DNA of 44,869 nucleotides from Motilibacter aurantiacus. Its GTDB lineage: Bacteria > Actinomycetota > Actinomycetes > Motilibacterales > Motilibacteraceae. Within the stretch, counting starts at the first letter, position 1. Each line of letters begins with the position of its first letter. This document shows positions 1 to 8,046 of the stretch, piece after piece. The notes under the pieces are model-generated. The model did not search any database. It was given only the letters and a program-made list of their open reading frames with translations, and had not been told where the DNA came from. The position numbers and the translations under genes are program-made. Where the stretch lies: contig NZ_JAANNO010000020.1 of the NCBI RefSeq assembly GCF_011250645.1, forward strand, positions 1-44,869, written 5' to 3'.

Positions 1-2005
1 GATCCGCGCGCTTCCACCACCACCGCACCGACTCACCAGCACCCAGCCCCGGCTCCGCGTTCAACGTGAACCGGACCGTCCCACCCTGGTGGTAGTGACC
101 CGACAGGGCGGTGAAGAAGAGCACCGGGTCAGACGGCGCCGCGTCCGTGACCGCGAGGGTCGTCGACAGGGACCGGACCCACAGCCCGCTACGGGGCTCG
201 CGGACGGAGACGAAGACCTGGGCCTTGTCGAGCGCCATGTCCGCGGTCAGGTCGAGGGTCGACGACGTCGCCCCTTCGATGACCTCGAGCTCCGTCCCCC
301 CGGGCTTCAGCAGCGACCACTGCCACCGGAACGTGTCGTTCGCGGGGTAGAGCTCGGCGTTCAGCCGGATGGGCTGCCCCACGCGGTAGACCGTCTGCTT
401 GCCCGAGAGCAGGAGCTCACGCTCCTTCACCGTCGGGGTGAACGGCGCGGACTGGGCGACCACGCTCCCGTCCGCCGCGACGATCTGCAGCGCGAGCTCG
501 ACCCAGCCGAAGTCCTGGACGTAGACGTTGAAGGGGTTGGCGCCCGTGATGCTGTCGCCGTACCACGTGCTCGTCGGCTCCCACACCGCCGAGGTACGCG
601 GGTTGCGCATGACCCAGCGGTAGGCCTGGCCCGCCTGCAGCGCAGCGTGCGTGGCCGTCAGCTCGGCCCACTCGCCCTCGAGGTACGAGCCGGACAGCCC
701 GGCGAGCGTCAGCGGCGCGCCGGAGCCGACGTTCGGGCCGGACACCACGAGCGGGACGGCGGCCGACTCCTGCAGCGTCCGGTTGCCTTCCCGCAGCTCC
801 ACGACGAGTCGCCACCCGTCGTAGGACGTGGTCAGCTCGCGCACGAGCTCGGCGTAGGGCGCCTCGCCGACGTCGGACATCACGTAGCTCGTGCCGCCGG
901 AGACCGGCTCGATGATCCAGCGGAAGCTCTGGCCCTCGGCCGGCGTGATGCCGGCGGCCCGTGCACGCAGCGTCTCACCCGCCGCGTACGAGGCCTTGAC
1001 GCCCTCGACGACCAGCACGCCGGTGTCGGCGTTCCTGACCGTCACGGTCGTCGCCGCCGACGTCGAGGACGAGAACTCGTTGCTCCAGGTGGGCGTGTAC
1101 GTCGCGGTGAGCGACCTCGCCCCGAGCGGCAGCGCCGACGTGGTCAGCGTCGCGGCGCCGTTCGTGACGGCGGTGTGCCCGAGGCTGCTGCTGCCGTCGA
1201 AGAACTCCACCCAACCGGTGGCGGCAGCGGGGGACACGGCCGCCGTGAGCGTCACCGGGCTCCCGGCGGTCACGGCGGACGAGCTGGCCGACAGCGTCGT
1301 CGTCGTCGCGGCCGCCGGGTCGAGGGCACCGACGTGGAACGTGTAGTCGACCGGCGCCGAGGAGACCGGCGCCCCACCGACGGTCCCGCTCGCGGTCACG
1401 GTCAGCACGTACGTCCCCCGCGCCGAGAAGGCCCAGTTGGCGTGGACGTGCTGGCCGGCGGAGAGGGCGTACGAGCGGTGGGTGTCGCCCTGGCTGGACA
1501 GGAGCCGGCGCGGCCCGGTGAAGGGGGTCTGGAAGAGGTTCACCGTGCCCGGGCCGGTCACGCCGGTCAGGTTGATCTGGACGCGGTTGCCGTCGAGCAC
1601 GCCGCTCGGGACACCCTCGGTGTTGAAGCCCGGCCAGAGCACGGTGCCGCCGGGGTTCGTCTCGGGCGCGATCCACACGTCCGAGCCGGCCGCCCCGAGG
1701 AAGGCGAACTGCGCGCTGTCCGGGACCTGCAGCCGGGTCTCCTCCTCGACGTTGAAGATCGTCGAGGAGGGGTCCAGCCGCTTGCCGAAGACGCCGTCGA
1801 CGTCCGCCTTGGTGCCGAGCACGAGCTGGCCCGCCTCCGAGAAGACGGCGATGGCGTCGGTGTGCACCTTCGAGAGCACCCGCTTGGCCTGGCTCTCCGG
1901 CGGGGCGGCCTCCGCGGCCGACGCCGTCGCCGGCAGCGCCGACGCGAGCACCGCCAGTAGGCCGGTCATGCCGAGCAGAGCCCGGGATCGTCGTTTGACG
2001 TGCAT
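1..2005 (-). CDS. Choice-of-anchor M surface protein with Ig-like repeats (3' end cut by window edge)
   Basis: Secreted, probably cell-surface protein, at least 668 residues; the C-terminus lies outside the window, so an LPXTG or membrane anchor cannot be judged. Residues about 1-32 form a signal peptide (MHVKRRSRALLGMTGLLAVL, then an Ala-rich cleavage region). Residues about 42-230 form the actinobacterial surface-anchored domain (TIGR03769/TIGR03773 type): a start near VLSKVHTDA, a central FLGAAGSDVWIAPE, then QHVHANWAFSARGTYVL. An Ig-like repeat (TTTLSASSSAVTAGSPVTL...) and further beta-rich repeats follow. ATG 2005 is preceded by GGAAGGGAGA, a strong ribosome binding site. The gene is divergent from the rpmB-rpsN-rpmF operon and appears to share its Zur-like box (2115-2127). 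In this family such proteins are proposed to pass substrate to an ABC transporter; zinc as ligand is my inference from the His motif and the box. Confidence 0.8.
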   Translation of the reverse strand, partial: MHVKRRSRALLGMTGLLAVLASALPATASAAEAAPPESQAKRVLSKVHTDAIAVFSEAGQLVLGTKADVDGVFGKRLDPSSTIFNVEEETRLQVPDSAQFAFLGAAGSDVWIAPETNPGGTVLWPGFNTEGVPSGVLDGNRVQINLTGVTGPGTVNLFQTPFTGPRRLLSSQGDTHRSYALSAGQHVHANWAFSARGTYVLTVTASGTVGGAPVSSAPVDYTFHVGALDPAAATTTTLSASSSAVTAGSPVTLTAAVSPAAATGWVEFFDGSSSLGHTAVTNGAATLTTSALPLGARSLTATYTPTWSNEFSSSTSAATTVTVRNADTGVLVVEGVKASYAAGETLRARAAGITPAEGQSFRWIIEPVSGGTSYVMSDVGEAPYAELVRELTTSYDGWRLVVELREGNRTLQESAAVPLVVSGPNVGSGAPLTLAGLSGSYLEGEWAELTATHAALQAGQAYRWVMRNPRTSAVWEPTSTWYGDSITGANPFNVYVQDFGWVELALQIVAADGSVVAQSAPFTPTVKERELLLSGKQTVYRVGQPIRLNAELYPANDTFRWQWSLLKPGGTELEVIEGATSSTLDLTADMALDKAQVFVSVREPRSGLWVRSLSTTLAVTDAAPSDPVLFFTALSGHYHQGGTVRFTLNAEPGLGAGESVRWWWKRAD

Positions 2006-2114
2006 GGGTCTCCCTTCCGCCGCAGCAGCAGCGGCATGTCGTTGATGAACGGGGGTGGGATACGAGCAGGAGCAGGAGTTCCTGCGTGAGGGGGCTGTCG
2101 GGCAGAGCTTAGAT

Positions 2115-2127
2115 GACAACGGTTGTC
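2115..2127. promoter_or_regulatory. Zur-like operator between divergent promoters
   Basis: GACAACGGTTGTC is a perfect 6-1-6 palindrome and resembles the actinobacterial Zur box (GAAAATGATTTTC type). On the plus strand TACACT (2134-2139) fits a -10 for the zinc-free ribosomal operon. On the minus strand TAAGCT (2111-2106) fits a -10 for the surface protein starting at 2005. The box lies between the core elements of both, so one bound repressor could silence both directions. Confidence 0.75.
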
Positions 2128-2146
2128 GTTGTCCTACACTGTCGTC

Positions 2147-2287
2147 ATGACAGTCCCCCCGCGCCGGGACCCCGGCGCTCCCCGGCTGCTGCGCAGGAGG
2201 AGCCCTGCCCGCTGGCGCGACCGCCCGCCACTGCCGGCCAGGCGCACCGTGAGCGCGCGTCCCGGGGAGCACTGGGCACGTCTCTGA
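2147..2287 (+). CDS. Possible leaderless 46-aa Arg-rich leader ORF
   Basis: The first ATG lies 7 nt after the predicted -10 TACACT (2134-2139), so a transcript could begin on it without a leader. The 46-codon frame (start MTVPPRRDPGAP) is Arg/Pro-rich and ends 36 nt before rpmB. I recognise no family; it is not L33, L36 or S18. A near-perfect inverted repeat GCGCCGGGAC/CCCGGCGC (2161-2178) lies inside it. It may be a real small protein, a regulatory leader, or simply untranslated leader. Confidence 0.25.
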   Translation: MTVPPRRDPGAPRLLRRRSPARWRDRPPLPARRTVSARPGEHWARL

Positions 2288-2323
2288 GCACGCAGCCGAG
2301 CCAACGACCAGAGGAGGAGCCTG

Positions 2324-2560
2324 ATGTCGGCCCACTGCCAGGTGACGGGACGTGAACCCGGATTCGGGAACACGATCTCGCACTCCCACCGTCGGTCGAA
2401 GCGCCGCTTCGACCCCAACATCCAGCGCAAGACCTACTGGGTACCGAGCCTCGGGCGGAAGGTGTCCCTCCGGGTGAGCACCAAGGGCATCAAGACCATC
2501 GACCGCCGCGGCATCGACGCGGTCGTCGGCGAGATCCTCGCCCGCGGGGAGCGCGTCTGA
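2324..2560 (+). CDS. rpmB: 50S ribosomal protein L28, zinc-free (C-) paralogue
   Basis: L28 of 78 aa. The hallmark block [19 protein letters not shown] is at residues 11-29. Zinc-binding (C+) actinobacterial L28 carries two CxxC pairs; here the first is CQVTG and the second position reads STKGIKTID, so no zinc ribbon can form. Such paralogues replace the zinc-containing forms when zinc is scarce and are classic Zur targets in mycobacteria and streptomycetes. The start is supported by AGAGGAGG 6 nt upstream. It is first of a three-gene operon behind the box at 2115; its stop overlaps the rpsN start by one base (TGATG). Confidence 0.93.
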   Translation: MSAHCQVTGREPGFGNTISHSHRRSKRRFDPNIQRKTYWVPSLGRKVSLRVSTKGIKTIDRRGIDAVVGEILARGERV

Positions 2561-2865
2561 TGGCCAAGCGGAGCAAGATCGCCCGGGACCAGCAGCGCCG
2601 GGAGGTGGTGGCGCGCCACGCCGCTCGCCGAGCCGAGCTCAAGGAGACCCTCCGGTCGCCGGCGAGCAGCGAGGAAGACCGGGCGAGCGCGCTCGCCGAG
2701 CTCCGTCGCCAGCCCCGCGACGCCAGCCCCACCCGCCTGCGCAACCGCGACACCGTCGACGGCCGCCCTCGGGGCCATCTGCGCCGGTTCGGGCTGTCAC
2801 GGGTCCGGTTCCGCGAGATGGCCCACCGGGGCGAGCTGCCCGGCATCACGAAGTCCAGCTGGTGA
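2560..2865 (+). CDS. rpsN: 30S ribosomal protein S14, zinc-free (C-) long form
   Basis: S14 of 101 aa. The N-terminus [17 protein letters not shown] and the C-terminal [20 protein letters not shown] with [15 protein letters not shown] are diagnostic. The long form lacks the CxxC...CxxC zinc site of the 61-aa housekeeping type. It binds 16S rRNA in the 30S head. It starts on the A of the rpmB TGA, so translation is probably coupled. Its place between C- L28 and C- L32 behind a Zur-like box points to induction by zinc limitation. Confidence 0.93.
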   Translation: MAKRSKIARDQQRREVVARHAARRAELKETLRSPASSEEDRASALAELRRQPRDASPTRLRNRDTVDGRPRGHLRRFGLSRVRFREMAHRGELPGITKSSW

Positions 2866-2889
2866 CGACCGACCCACGAAGGAGCCCCG

Positions 2890-3051
2890 ATGGCCGTTCC
2901 GAAGCGCCGCATGTCCCGCAGCAACACCCGTAGCCGCCGCGCACAGTGGAAGGCGACCCCTCCCGACCTGGTGCCGGTCGTCGTCCGCGGCGAGCAGCAG
3001 CTGGTGCCCCGCCGGCTCGTGAAGGCGTACCAGCTGGGCCTGCTCGAGTAG
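2890..3051 (+). CDS. rpmF: 50S ribosomal protein L32, zinc-free form
   Basis: L32 of 53 aa: [20 protein letters not shown] is the family's basic N-terminus. The C-terminal half, which in zinc-binding L32 carries CxxC...CxxC, reads [20 protein letters not shown] and contains no cysteine. It lies 24 nt after rpsN with AAGGAGC just upstream of the ATG. Third and apparently last gene of the operon; I found no L33 or S18 paralogue here, although they accompany L28/S14 in many Zur regulons. Confidence 0.9.
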   Translation: MAVPKRRMSRSNTRSRRAQWKATPPDLVPVVVRGEQQLVPRRLVKAYQLGLLE

Positions 3052-3280
3052 CCCGGCGCGTCACGTCCGACCTCCCACGGCGAGCGCGGGGCGGAGCGCC
3101 GGCCGCGTGGGCGGTCGGCGCTCCGTCGCGAGTAGTGCTTCAGCCGGAGCCGGGAGCTTTCCCGCGGCCGTCGCCTCCCGGTTCCCGGGCGCAGCTTTCT
3201 CGAACGACGCCGCACCGGCATTGGGAGTGCCGGACCGTCGCCGCGGGCCTACCACCGAGGAGGCGGGCGCGGCCCTCGCC

Positions 3281-3736
3281 CTAGTGGGGGTGAGCCGCCG
3301 GCTCGTCGAGGCCGCGCCCGGCCGGGCGCCCGTCCCGCTCGCCCGGCTGGTCCTGCTCGGCCAGCTCGGCGTGGAAGAGCGCCTCAGCGAGCAGGCGGCG
3401 GACGTGCACGTCGGCCGCCTTGTAATAGACGAACGTGCCTTCACGCCGACCCTTGACCAGCCCCGCCAGCCGCAGCTTCGCCAGGTGCTGGGAGACGACG
3501 GTCGGGCTGGCCCCCACCAGCTCCCCGAGGCACGTGACCGACGACTCGCCCTGCAGCAGCGCCCAGAGGATCTTGATGCGGGTGGGGTCGGCCAGAAGCC
3601 GGAACGACTCGGCCGCCAGGTGCGCCTGCTCCTCGTGCGGCATGGAGAAGTCCGGAAGGGAGCTGTGCACGAAGGGCATCGTAGCGAGCCGGGCGACAGC
3701 CTGCGTACCTTCATGAGTGTGCAGATACGCTGCCAT
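3281..3736 (-). CDS. ArsR/SmtB-family metal-sensing repressor
   Basis: Winged-helix repressor of about 151 aa. The core FRLLADPTRIKILWALLQGE, the recognition helix SPTVVSQHLAKLRLAGLV and the wing GRREGTFVYYK are typical of ArsR/SmtB sensors. The helix after the wing, DVHVRRLLAEALFHAELAE, has the D-x-H...H...E spacing of the alpha-5 metal site found in SmtB/CzrA/NmtR proteins. The N-terminus (MAAYLHTHEGTQ) is His-rich and may add ligands. I chose ATG 3736; ATG 3679 is the alternative, and neither has a convincing ribosome binding site. It is divergent from a P1B-4 metal ATPase 55 bp away, so it most likely represses that pump until Co, Zn, Ni or Cd is in excess. Confidence 0.85.
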   Translation of the reverse strand: MAAYLHTHEGTQAVARLATMPFVHSSLPDFSMPHEEQAHLAAESFRLLADPTRIKILWALLQGESSVTCLGELVGASPTVVSQHLAKLRLAGLVKGRREGTFVYYKAADVHVRRLLAEALFHAELAEQDQPGERDGRPAGRGLDEPAAHPH

Positions 3737-3756
3737 GCATGCAACCGGTCGACCGG
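3703..3756. promoter_or_regulatory. Divergent promoter/operator region, ArsR repressor and metal ATPase
   Basis: The region contains a separated inverted repeat GCGTA (3703-3707)/TACGC (3726-3730), a plus-strand -10 candidate TACGCT (3726-3731), and a perfect palindrome CCGGTCGACCGG (3745-3756). Which element binds the repressor cannot be told from sequence alone. Confidence 0.4.
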
Positions 3757-3791
3757 GCCCTCCCGGTGACGCAGACAGCCCGGGCCACCGC

Positions 3792-5783
3792 ATGACCACG
3801 GCTATCGCCACTGCCGGGAACGCGGCCGGGCCGCAGCCGGCGGTGGCACGGGCCGGGTGGGCGCGGCAAGCGGTGGGCCTGCCGGAGGCGCGGTGGGCGC
3901 TCGCAGCGACCGCGCTGTTCGCCGCCGGCGGCCTGGCGCAGCTGGCCGGCGCACCGCCCGCGGTGTGGTGGCTGCTGTACCTCGCGTGCTACGCCGCCGG
4001 GGGCTGGGAGCCCGCGGTGGCCGGAGGACGCGCCTTGCGCGCAGGGACGCTCGACGTCGACCTGCTGATGGTGGTCGCCGCCGTGCTGGCGGCCTCCATC
4101 GGGCAGGTCCTCGACGGGGCGCTGCTGATCGTCATCTTCGCCACCTCCGGCGCGCTCGAGGCCGTGGCGACCGCCCGCACGGCCGACTCCGTACGCGCGC
4201 TGCTCACGCTCGCCCCGGAGACCGCCACCCGGCTGCGTCCCGAGGGCGGGGAAGAGCTCGTGGAGGCGGCCTCGCTCGCCGTGGGCGACCGCGTTCTCGT
4301 ACGCCCCGGCGAGCGTGTCGCCGCCGACGGCCTCGTGGACGAGGGGGTCAGCGAGGTCGACGAGGCGGGCATCACCGGCGAGCCGCTGCCGGCCCTCAAG
4401 CAGCCGGCGAGCCACGTGTTCGCCGGGACCCTGAACGGCACGGGCGCGCTCACGGTCCGGGTGACCCGCGAGGCCGCCGACTCCGCCGTGGCCCGCATCG
4501 TGGCCCTGGTCGAGGAGGCGTCCGCGACAAAGGCCACGGCGCAGCTGTTCATCGAGAAGGTCGAGCAGCGCTACTCGGTGGCCATGGTGCTGGTGACGCT
4601 GGCCCTGCTCACCGTGCCACTGGCGCTCGGAGCGGCGTTCCAGCCGACACTGCTGCGCGCCATGACCTTCATGATCGTGGCGTCCCCCTGCGCCGTGGTC
4701 CTGGCGACCATGCCGCCGCTGCTCGCGGCCATCGCGAACGCCGGCCGCCACGGGCTGCTGGTCAAGTCTGCCCCGGTCATGGAGCGGATCGGCACCGTCG
4801 ACCTCGTCGCCTTCGACAAGACCGGCACCCTGACGGAGGGGACCCCGCGCGTCGTGGCGGTCCGTCCGCTCGCTCCGAGCGGGCTGTCGGAGAACGCCCT
4901 GCTGCGGCTGGCCGCCGCGGCGGAGCGCTCCAGCGAGCACCCCCTCGCCCGCGCCGTGGCCCGGGCCGCCGACGAGCGCGGGATCGGGCTGCCGGAGGCG
5001 ACGGGCTTCCGTGCCACCCCGGGGCAGGGTGTCCGGGCCGTGGTCGACGGGCACGACGTCACGGTCGGCAGCGCTGCGGTGCTCGCACACGGTGCGCCCA
5101 GGGCCGTCCGCGACGCCGCGACGGCGGCAGCCGCGCAGGTGGAGAGCCACGGGCAGACGGCGCTGCACCTCGTCGTCGACGGCGTGCCGCTGGCCGTCAT
5201 CGCGGTCGCCGACCGGCTGCGGAACGAGGCTCGGGCCACGGTCGGGCGCCTCGCCGGCACGACCGGCCGCCCTCCGGTCCTGCTCACCGGGGACGCCGCG
5301 CTGCCCGCGCGAGCGGTGGCGGAGGCCGCGGGCATCACCTCGGTCCACGCCCGGCTGCTGCCGGCCCACAAGGCCGAGCACCTGCGCGAGGCGCAGTCCG
5401 CCGGTGCGACGGCCATGTTCGTCGGCGACGGCATCAACGACGCCCCCGCGCTGGCGACGGCGGACGTCGGCGTCGCCATGGGGCGGCACGGATCGGACCT
5501 TGCCCTCCAGACCGCGGACGCCGTGATCGTCCGGGACGACCTCTCGACACTGCCGGCCGTCGTCGCACTGTCACGGCGAGCCCGCCGGGTGGTGGTGGCC
5601 AACCTCGTCATCGCCGGGACGTTCATCGTGGCGCTCTCGACGTGGGACCTCGTCGGACACCTTCCTCTCCCCCTCGGCGTCGCCGGGCACGAGGGGTCGA
5701 CCGTGATCGTCGCGCTCAACGGCCTGCGACTGCTGCGGTCGAGCAGCTGGCAGGAGGCGGCGGGCGAGGAGAGCCGCCGCTGA
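3792..5783 (+). CDS. P1B-4-type heavy-metal-translocating P-type ATPase (CtpD/CoaT-like)
   Basis: Membrane pump of 663 aa that exports a divalent metal at the cost of ATP. Visible motifs are TGEPLP (actuator loop, about 195), SPC in the transport helix (298-300), DKTGTLT with phosphorylated Asp342, SEHPLA (nucleotide domain), GDGINDAP (hinge), and HEGST in the last helix (about 633-637). SPC plus HEGST and the absence of an N-terminal metal-binding domain define the P1B-4 subgroup, whose members move Co2+, Fe2+ or Zn2+; they are not the CPC copper or zinc/cadmium/lead pumps. ATG 3792 is preferred because the frame upstream overlaps the divergent operator region. Regulated presumably by the adjacent ArsR protein. 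Confidence 0.9.
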   Translation: MTTAIATAGNAAGPQPAVARAGWARQAVGLPEARWALAATALFAAGGLAQLAGAPPAVWWLLYLACYAAGGWEPAVAGGRALRAGTLDVDLLMVVAAVLAASIGQVLDGALLIVIFATSGALEAVATARTADSVRALLTLAPETATRLRPEGGEELVEAASLAVGDRVLVRPGERVAADGLVDEGVSEVDEAGITGEPLPALKQPASHVFAGTLNGTGALTVRVTREAADSAVARIVALVEEASATKATAQLFIEKVEQRYSVAMVLVTLALLTVPLALGAAFQPTLLRAMTFMIVASPCAVVLATMPPLLAAIANAGRHGLLVKSAPVMERIGTVDLVAFDKTGTLTEGTPRVVAVRPLAPSGLSENALLRLAAAAERSSEHPLARAVARAADERGIGLPEATGFRATPGQGVRAVVDGHDVTVGSAAVLAHGAPRAVRDAATAAAAQVESHGQTALHLVVDGVPLAVIAVADRLRNEARATVGRLAGTTGRPPVLLTGDAALPARAVAEAAGITSVHARLLPAHKAEHLREAQSAGATAMFVGDGINDAPALATADVGVAMGRHGSDLALQTADAVIVRDDLSTLPAVVALSRRARRVVVANLVIAGTFIVALSTWDLVGHLPLPLGVAGHEGSTVIVALNGLRLLRSSSWQEAAGEESRR

Positions 5784-5837
5784 GGGCCCGGCCGCCTCGC
5801 GTCCGGCCCAGCGCTGCTGCAGCACACCTGTCGCTGG

Positions 5838-5858
5838 ATACATCGGCCGATGTATGGT
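5838..5858 (+). promoter_or_regulatory. CmtR operator palindrome with leaderless promoter
   Basis: ATACATCGGCCGATGTAT (5838-5855) is a perfect 18-bp palindrome. It overlaps TATGGT (5853-5858), a good -10, which places the transcript start at or next to the GTG at 5865. A repressor on the palindrome would block polymerase directly, consistent with autoregulation by the CmtR homologue that follows. Confidence 0.7.
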
Positions 5859-5864
5859 CCCCCC

Positions 5865-6191
5865 GTGCCGAGCGTTCTCGACCACGGGCAGGCCCTCGCA
5901 CGGTTCGGGCACGCGCTCTCCGATCCCACCAGGGCCAGGGTGCTGCTCGCGCTGCGGGAGGCACCCGCCTACCCCGCCGAGCTCGCCGAGCTCCTCGAGG
6001 TCTCCCGGCAGAGCGTGTCGAACCACCTCGCCTGCCTGCGCGGCTGCGGCCTCGTCGTCGCCACGCCGGAAGGCCGGCGCACCCGGTACGAGTTGGCCGA
6101 ACGGCGGCTGGGACACGCGCTCGAGGACCTGCTCGGCGTCGTCCTCCCGGCGCAGGGCTGCGAGCGCGACGAGACCGGGGAGTGCTCGTGA
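5865..6191 (+). CDS. cmtR: CmtR-like Cd(II)/Pb(II)-sensing ArsR-family repressor
   Basis: Repressor of 108 aa closely resembling Mycobacterium tuberculosis CmtR. The DNA-recognition helix carries NHLACLRGC; with the GTG at 5865 as start, its cysteines fall at positions 57 and 61, the CmtR metal ligands. The third CmtR ligand, Cys102, has candidates at Cys99 and Cys107. An in-frame ATG at 5850 lies inside the operator and upstream of the predicted transcript start, so GTG 5865 is the better choice. The stop overlaps the start of the CDF transporter (GTGA), indicating one operon. Expected function: release from the 5838 palindrome on binding Cd or Pb, and perhaps Zn. Confidence 0.88.
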   Translation: MPSVLDHGQALARFGHALSDPTRARVLLALREAPAYPAELAELLEVSRQSVSNHLACLRGCGLVVATPEGRRTRYELAERRLGHALEDLLGVVLPAQGCERDETGECS

Positions 6192-6970
6192 CGGAGACCC
6201 GCGTGGCCGTCGAGAGGGCGGCCGGGGGCGAGGCCAGGCTGGCCCGCCTGCGCCGCCGCGCTTCGCTCCTGGCCTGGGCGACCATCGGCTACAACACCGT
6301 GGAGGGGCTGGTCGCGGTCGCCGCGGGGTCGGCGGCCGGCTCGGTCGCCCTCGTCTCCTTCGGCCTGGACTCCGCCGTCGAGGTCCTCTCCGCGATCGCC
6401 GTGATGTGGCAGTTCGCCCGAGGGGGGACGCTGGCCGAGCAGCGCGAGCGACGGGCGCTCCGTGTCATCGCCGTCGCCTTCTTCGCGCTGGCGGCGTACG
6501 TCGGCTACGACTCCGCCCGGGCGCTCACCGGCTCCGCGGACCCCGACGCCTCACCCGTCGGCATCGCCCTGGCGGCCGCCTCGCTCGTGGTGATGCCGGC
6601 GCTGACGTGGGCCAAGCGCAGCACGGGACGAGCGCTGTCGTCCAGGACGGTGCTGGCGGACTCGACCCAGACCATGCTCTGCACCTATCTGTCCGCCGTG
6701 CTGCTCGCCGGCCTGGTGCTGAACGCGACCGTGGGGTGGGGCTGGGCGGACCCGCTGGCGGGCCTGGTCATCGCGGCCGTCGCTGTCAAGGAAGGCGTGG
6801 ACGCGTGGCGCGGGGACGCGTGCTGCGCTGGCGACCCGCCCGTCGCCGGCCGCGGCGCCGGGCCCGACGTGGCCTGCGCCTGCTGCCATCCCGGCGTCCT
6901 CACCCGCGTGGACCGGCAGGCAGCCGCGCCGGCCGGCTCCACCTGCTGCTCCGGGCCCACGCCGCCCTGA
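6188..6970 (+). CDS. Cation-diffusion-facilitator-like metal transporter with Cys-rich tail
   Basis: Membrane protein of 260 aa with about six hydrophobic segments. Two acidic motifs in paired helices, FGLDSAVEV (helix 2) and LADSTQTMLCTYLS (helix 5), match the CDF transport site, and GWGWADPLAGLVIAAVAVKEG is a typical last helix. The cytoplasmic tail (about 215-260) is Cys/His-rich: ACCAGDPP, CACCHPG and STCCSG. The family exports divalent cations with proton exchange; the tail suggests a soft metal such as Cd, Pb or Zn. Translation is coupled to cmtR. In M. tuberculosis cmtR is linked to the ATPase CtpG, so a CDF partner is a different effector for the same type of sensor. Confidence 0.8.
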   Translation: MTETRVAVERAAGGEARLARLRRRASLLAWATIGYNTVEGLVAVAAGSAAGSVALVSFGLDSAVEVLSAIAVMWQFARGGTLAEQRERRALRVIAVAFFALAAYVGYDSARALTGSADPDASPVGIALAAASLVVMPALTWAKRSTGRALSSRTVLADSTQTMLCTYLSAVLLAGLVLNATVGWGWADPLAGLVIAAVAVKEGVDAWRGDACCAGDPPVAGRGAGPDVACACCHPGVLTRVDRQAAAPAGSTCCSGPTPP

Positions 6971-6989
6971 CCTCGCCCTGAAGGGCGGT
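6961..6989 (+). terminator. Possible terminator after the CDF gene
   Basis: CCGCCCT (6961-6967) can pair with AGGGCGG (6983-6989), and a shorter hairpin GCCCTGAAGGGC lies inside. There is no T-tract, so the call is weak. Confidence 0.35.
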
Positions 6990-7116
6990 CGGCAGCGGGC
7001 GCCGCGAAGATGTGGCGGGCAACGCCTTCAGCCGGCGGCAGATCTGCCGACTGGGTGAAGGAGGACGCCGGACGGCGACTCGAGCCGCCGCAGCCCTGCC
7101 CACGATCGAGGACGTA

Positions 7117-8046
7117 GTGACCGCTGTGAACGACGACGTGTCGCTCGACGGAGTGGCCCCCGCCGCGCTCGTCCCTGCCGTGGTGCCCGCGCCGCGGCCC
7201 GTCCCGCGCGACCCCGCCGCGGTCCTGGCGCGCCACGCCGTGACCGAGGCCGGGAACCCGGACGGGCCGGTCCTGCTGCTGGCCCACGGCTTCGGCGCCG
7301 GCCAGGACGCCTGGCGCCGTCTCGTCCCGCACTTCCCCGACCATCGCGTGGTCCTCTTCGACCACCTGGGCTCGGGGCGCTCGGACCTGGCCGCCTTCGA
7401 CCACGAGCGCCACGGCCGGCTCGACGGGTACGCCGAGGACGTCCTGGACATCTGCGCTGCGCTCGACCTGCGCGACGTGACCCTGGTCGGCCACTCGGTC
7501 AGCGCGATGGTGGCCGTCCTCGCGGCCGCCGCCGACGACAGCCGGCTGTCCGGGCTGGTGCTGATCGCCCCCTCCCCGCGCTACGTCGACGACCCCGCCA
7601 CGGGCTACACCGGCGGCTTCTCCCTCGAGGACGTCCAGGAGCTGCTGGAGTCCTTGGACAGCAACTACTACGCCTGGTCGGCGGCCATGGCTCCTGTGGT
7701 CATGGGCAACCCGGAAGCCCCCGAGCTCGCTGCCGAGCTCGAGCGGGGCTTCGTCGGCACGCACCCCGACGCGGCGAGGACCTTTGCGCGGACGCTGTTC
7801 CTCACCGACAGCCGTGCCGTGCTGCCGGAGGTCGCCCTGCCCACCCTGGTCCTGCAGTGCCGGCACGACGCGCTTGCCCCGGTCGAGGTGGGCGACGCCG
7901 TCGCCGCCACCCTGCCTCGCGGCCAGCTGGTCCGGCTCGCCGCCACGGGCCACTGCCCGCACGTCAGCGCTCCGGAGGAGACGGCGGCCGCCATCCGCGC
8001 GCACCTCGCCGGCCGGGACGACGCACGGCAGGCCGGAGCAGCGTGA
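7117..8046 (+). CDS. RsbQ-like alpha/beta hydrolase
   Basis: Cytoplasmic alpha/beta hydrolase of about 309 aa. Nucleophile elbow GHSVSAM, acid CRHDALAP and histidine loop TGHCPHVS give a complete Ser-Asp-His triad. The wording GHSVS and GHCPHVS is that of Bacillus subtilis RsbQ, which makes or delivers a small hydrophobic cofactor to the PAS domain of its partner RsbP. GTG 7117 has GAGG upstream; GTG 7126 and an earlier GTG at 7012 are alternatives. The stop overlaps the start of a PAS-GGDEF-EAL gene (GTGA), the same hydrolase-then-PAS-sensor arrangement as rsbQ-rsbP, which supports a signalling rather than a metabolic role. Confidence 0.82.
   Translation: MTAVNDDVSLDGVAPAALVPAVVPAPRPVPRDPAAVLARHAVTEAGNPDGPVLLLAHGFGAGQDAWRRLVPHFPDHRVVLFDHLGSGRSDLAAFDHERHGRLDGYAEDVLDICAALDLRDVTLVGHSVSAMVAVLAAAADDSRLSGLVLIAPSPRYVDDPATGYTGGFSLEDVQELLESLDSNYYAWSAAMAPVVMGNPEAPELAAELERGFVGTHPDAARTFARTLFLTDSRAVLPEVALPTLVLQCRHDALAPVEVGDAVAATLPRGQLVRLAATGHCPHVSAPEETAAAIRAHLAGRDDARQAGAA

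Noticed and set aside
3052-3280. Search for a zinc-free L33 or S18 gene after rpmF
   Set aside because: No frame carries L33 or S18 motifs; only a weak hairpin (CCGGCA/TGCCGG, 3215-3233) is visible.
3857-6180. Long open frame in a second frame across the P1B-4 ATPase gene
   Set aside because: Arg/Gly-rich shadow of the ATPase; only its last part (6188-6970) is a real gene, the CDF transporter.
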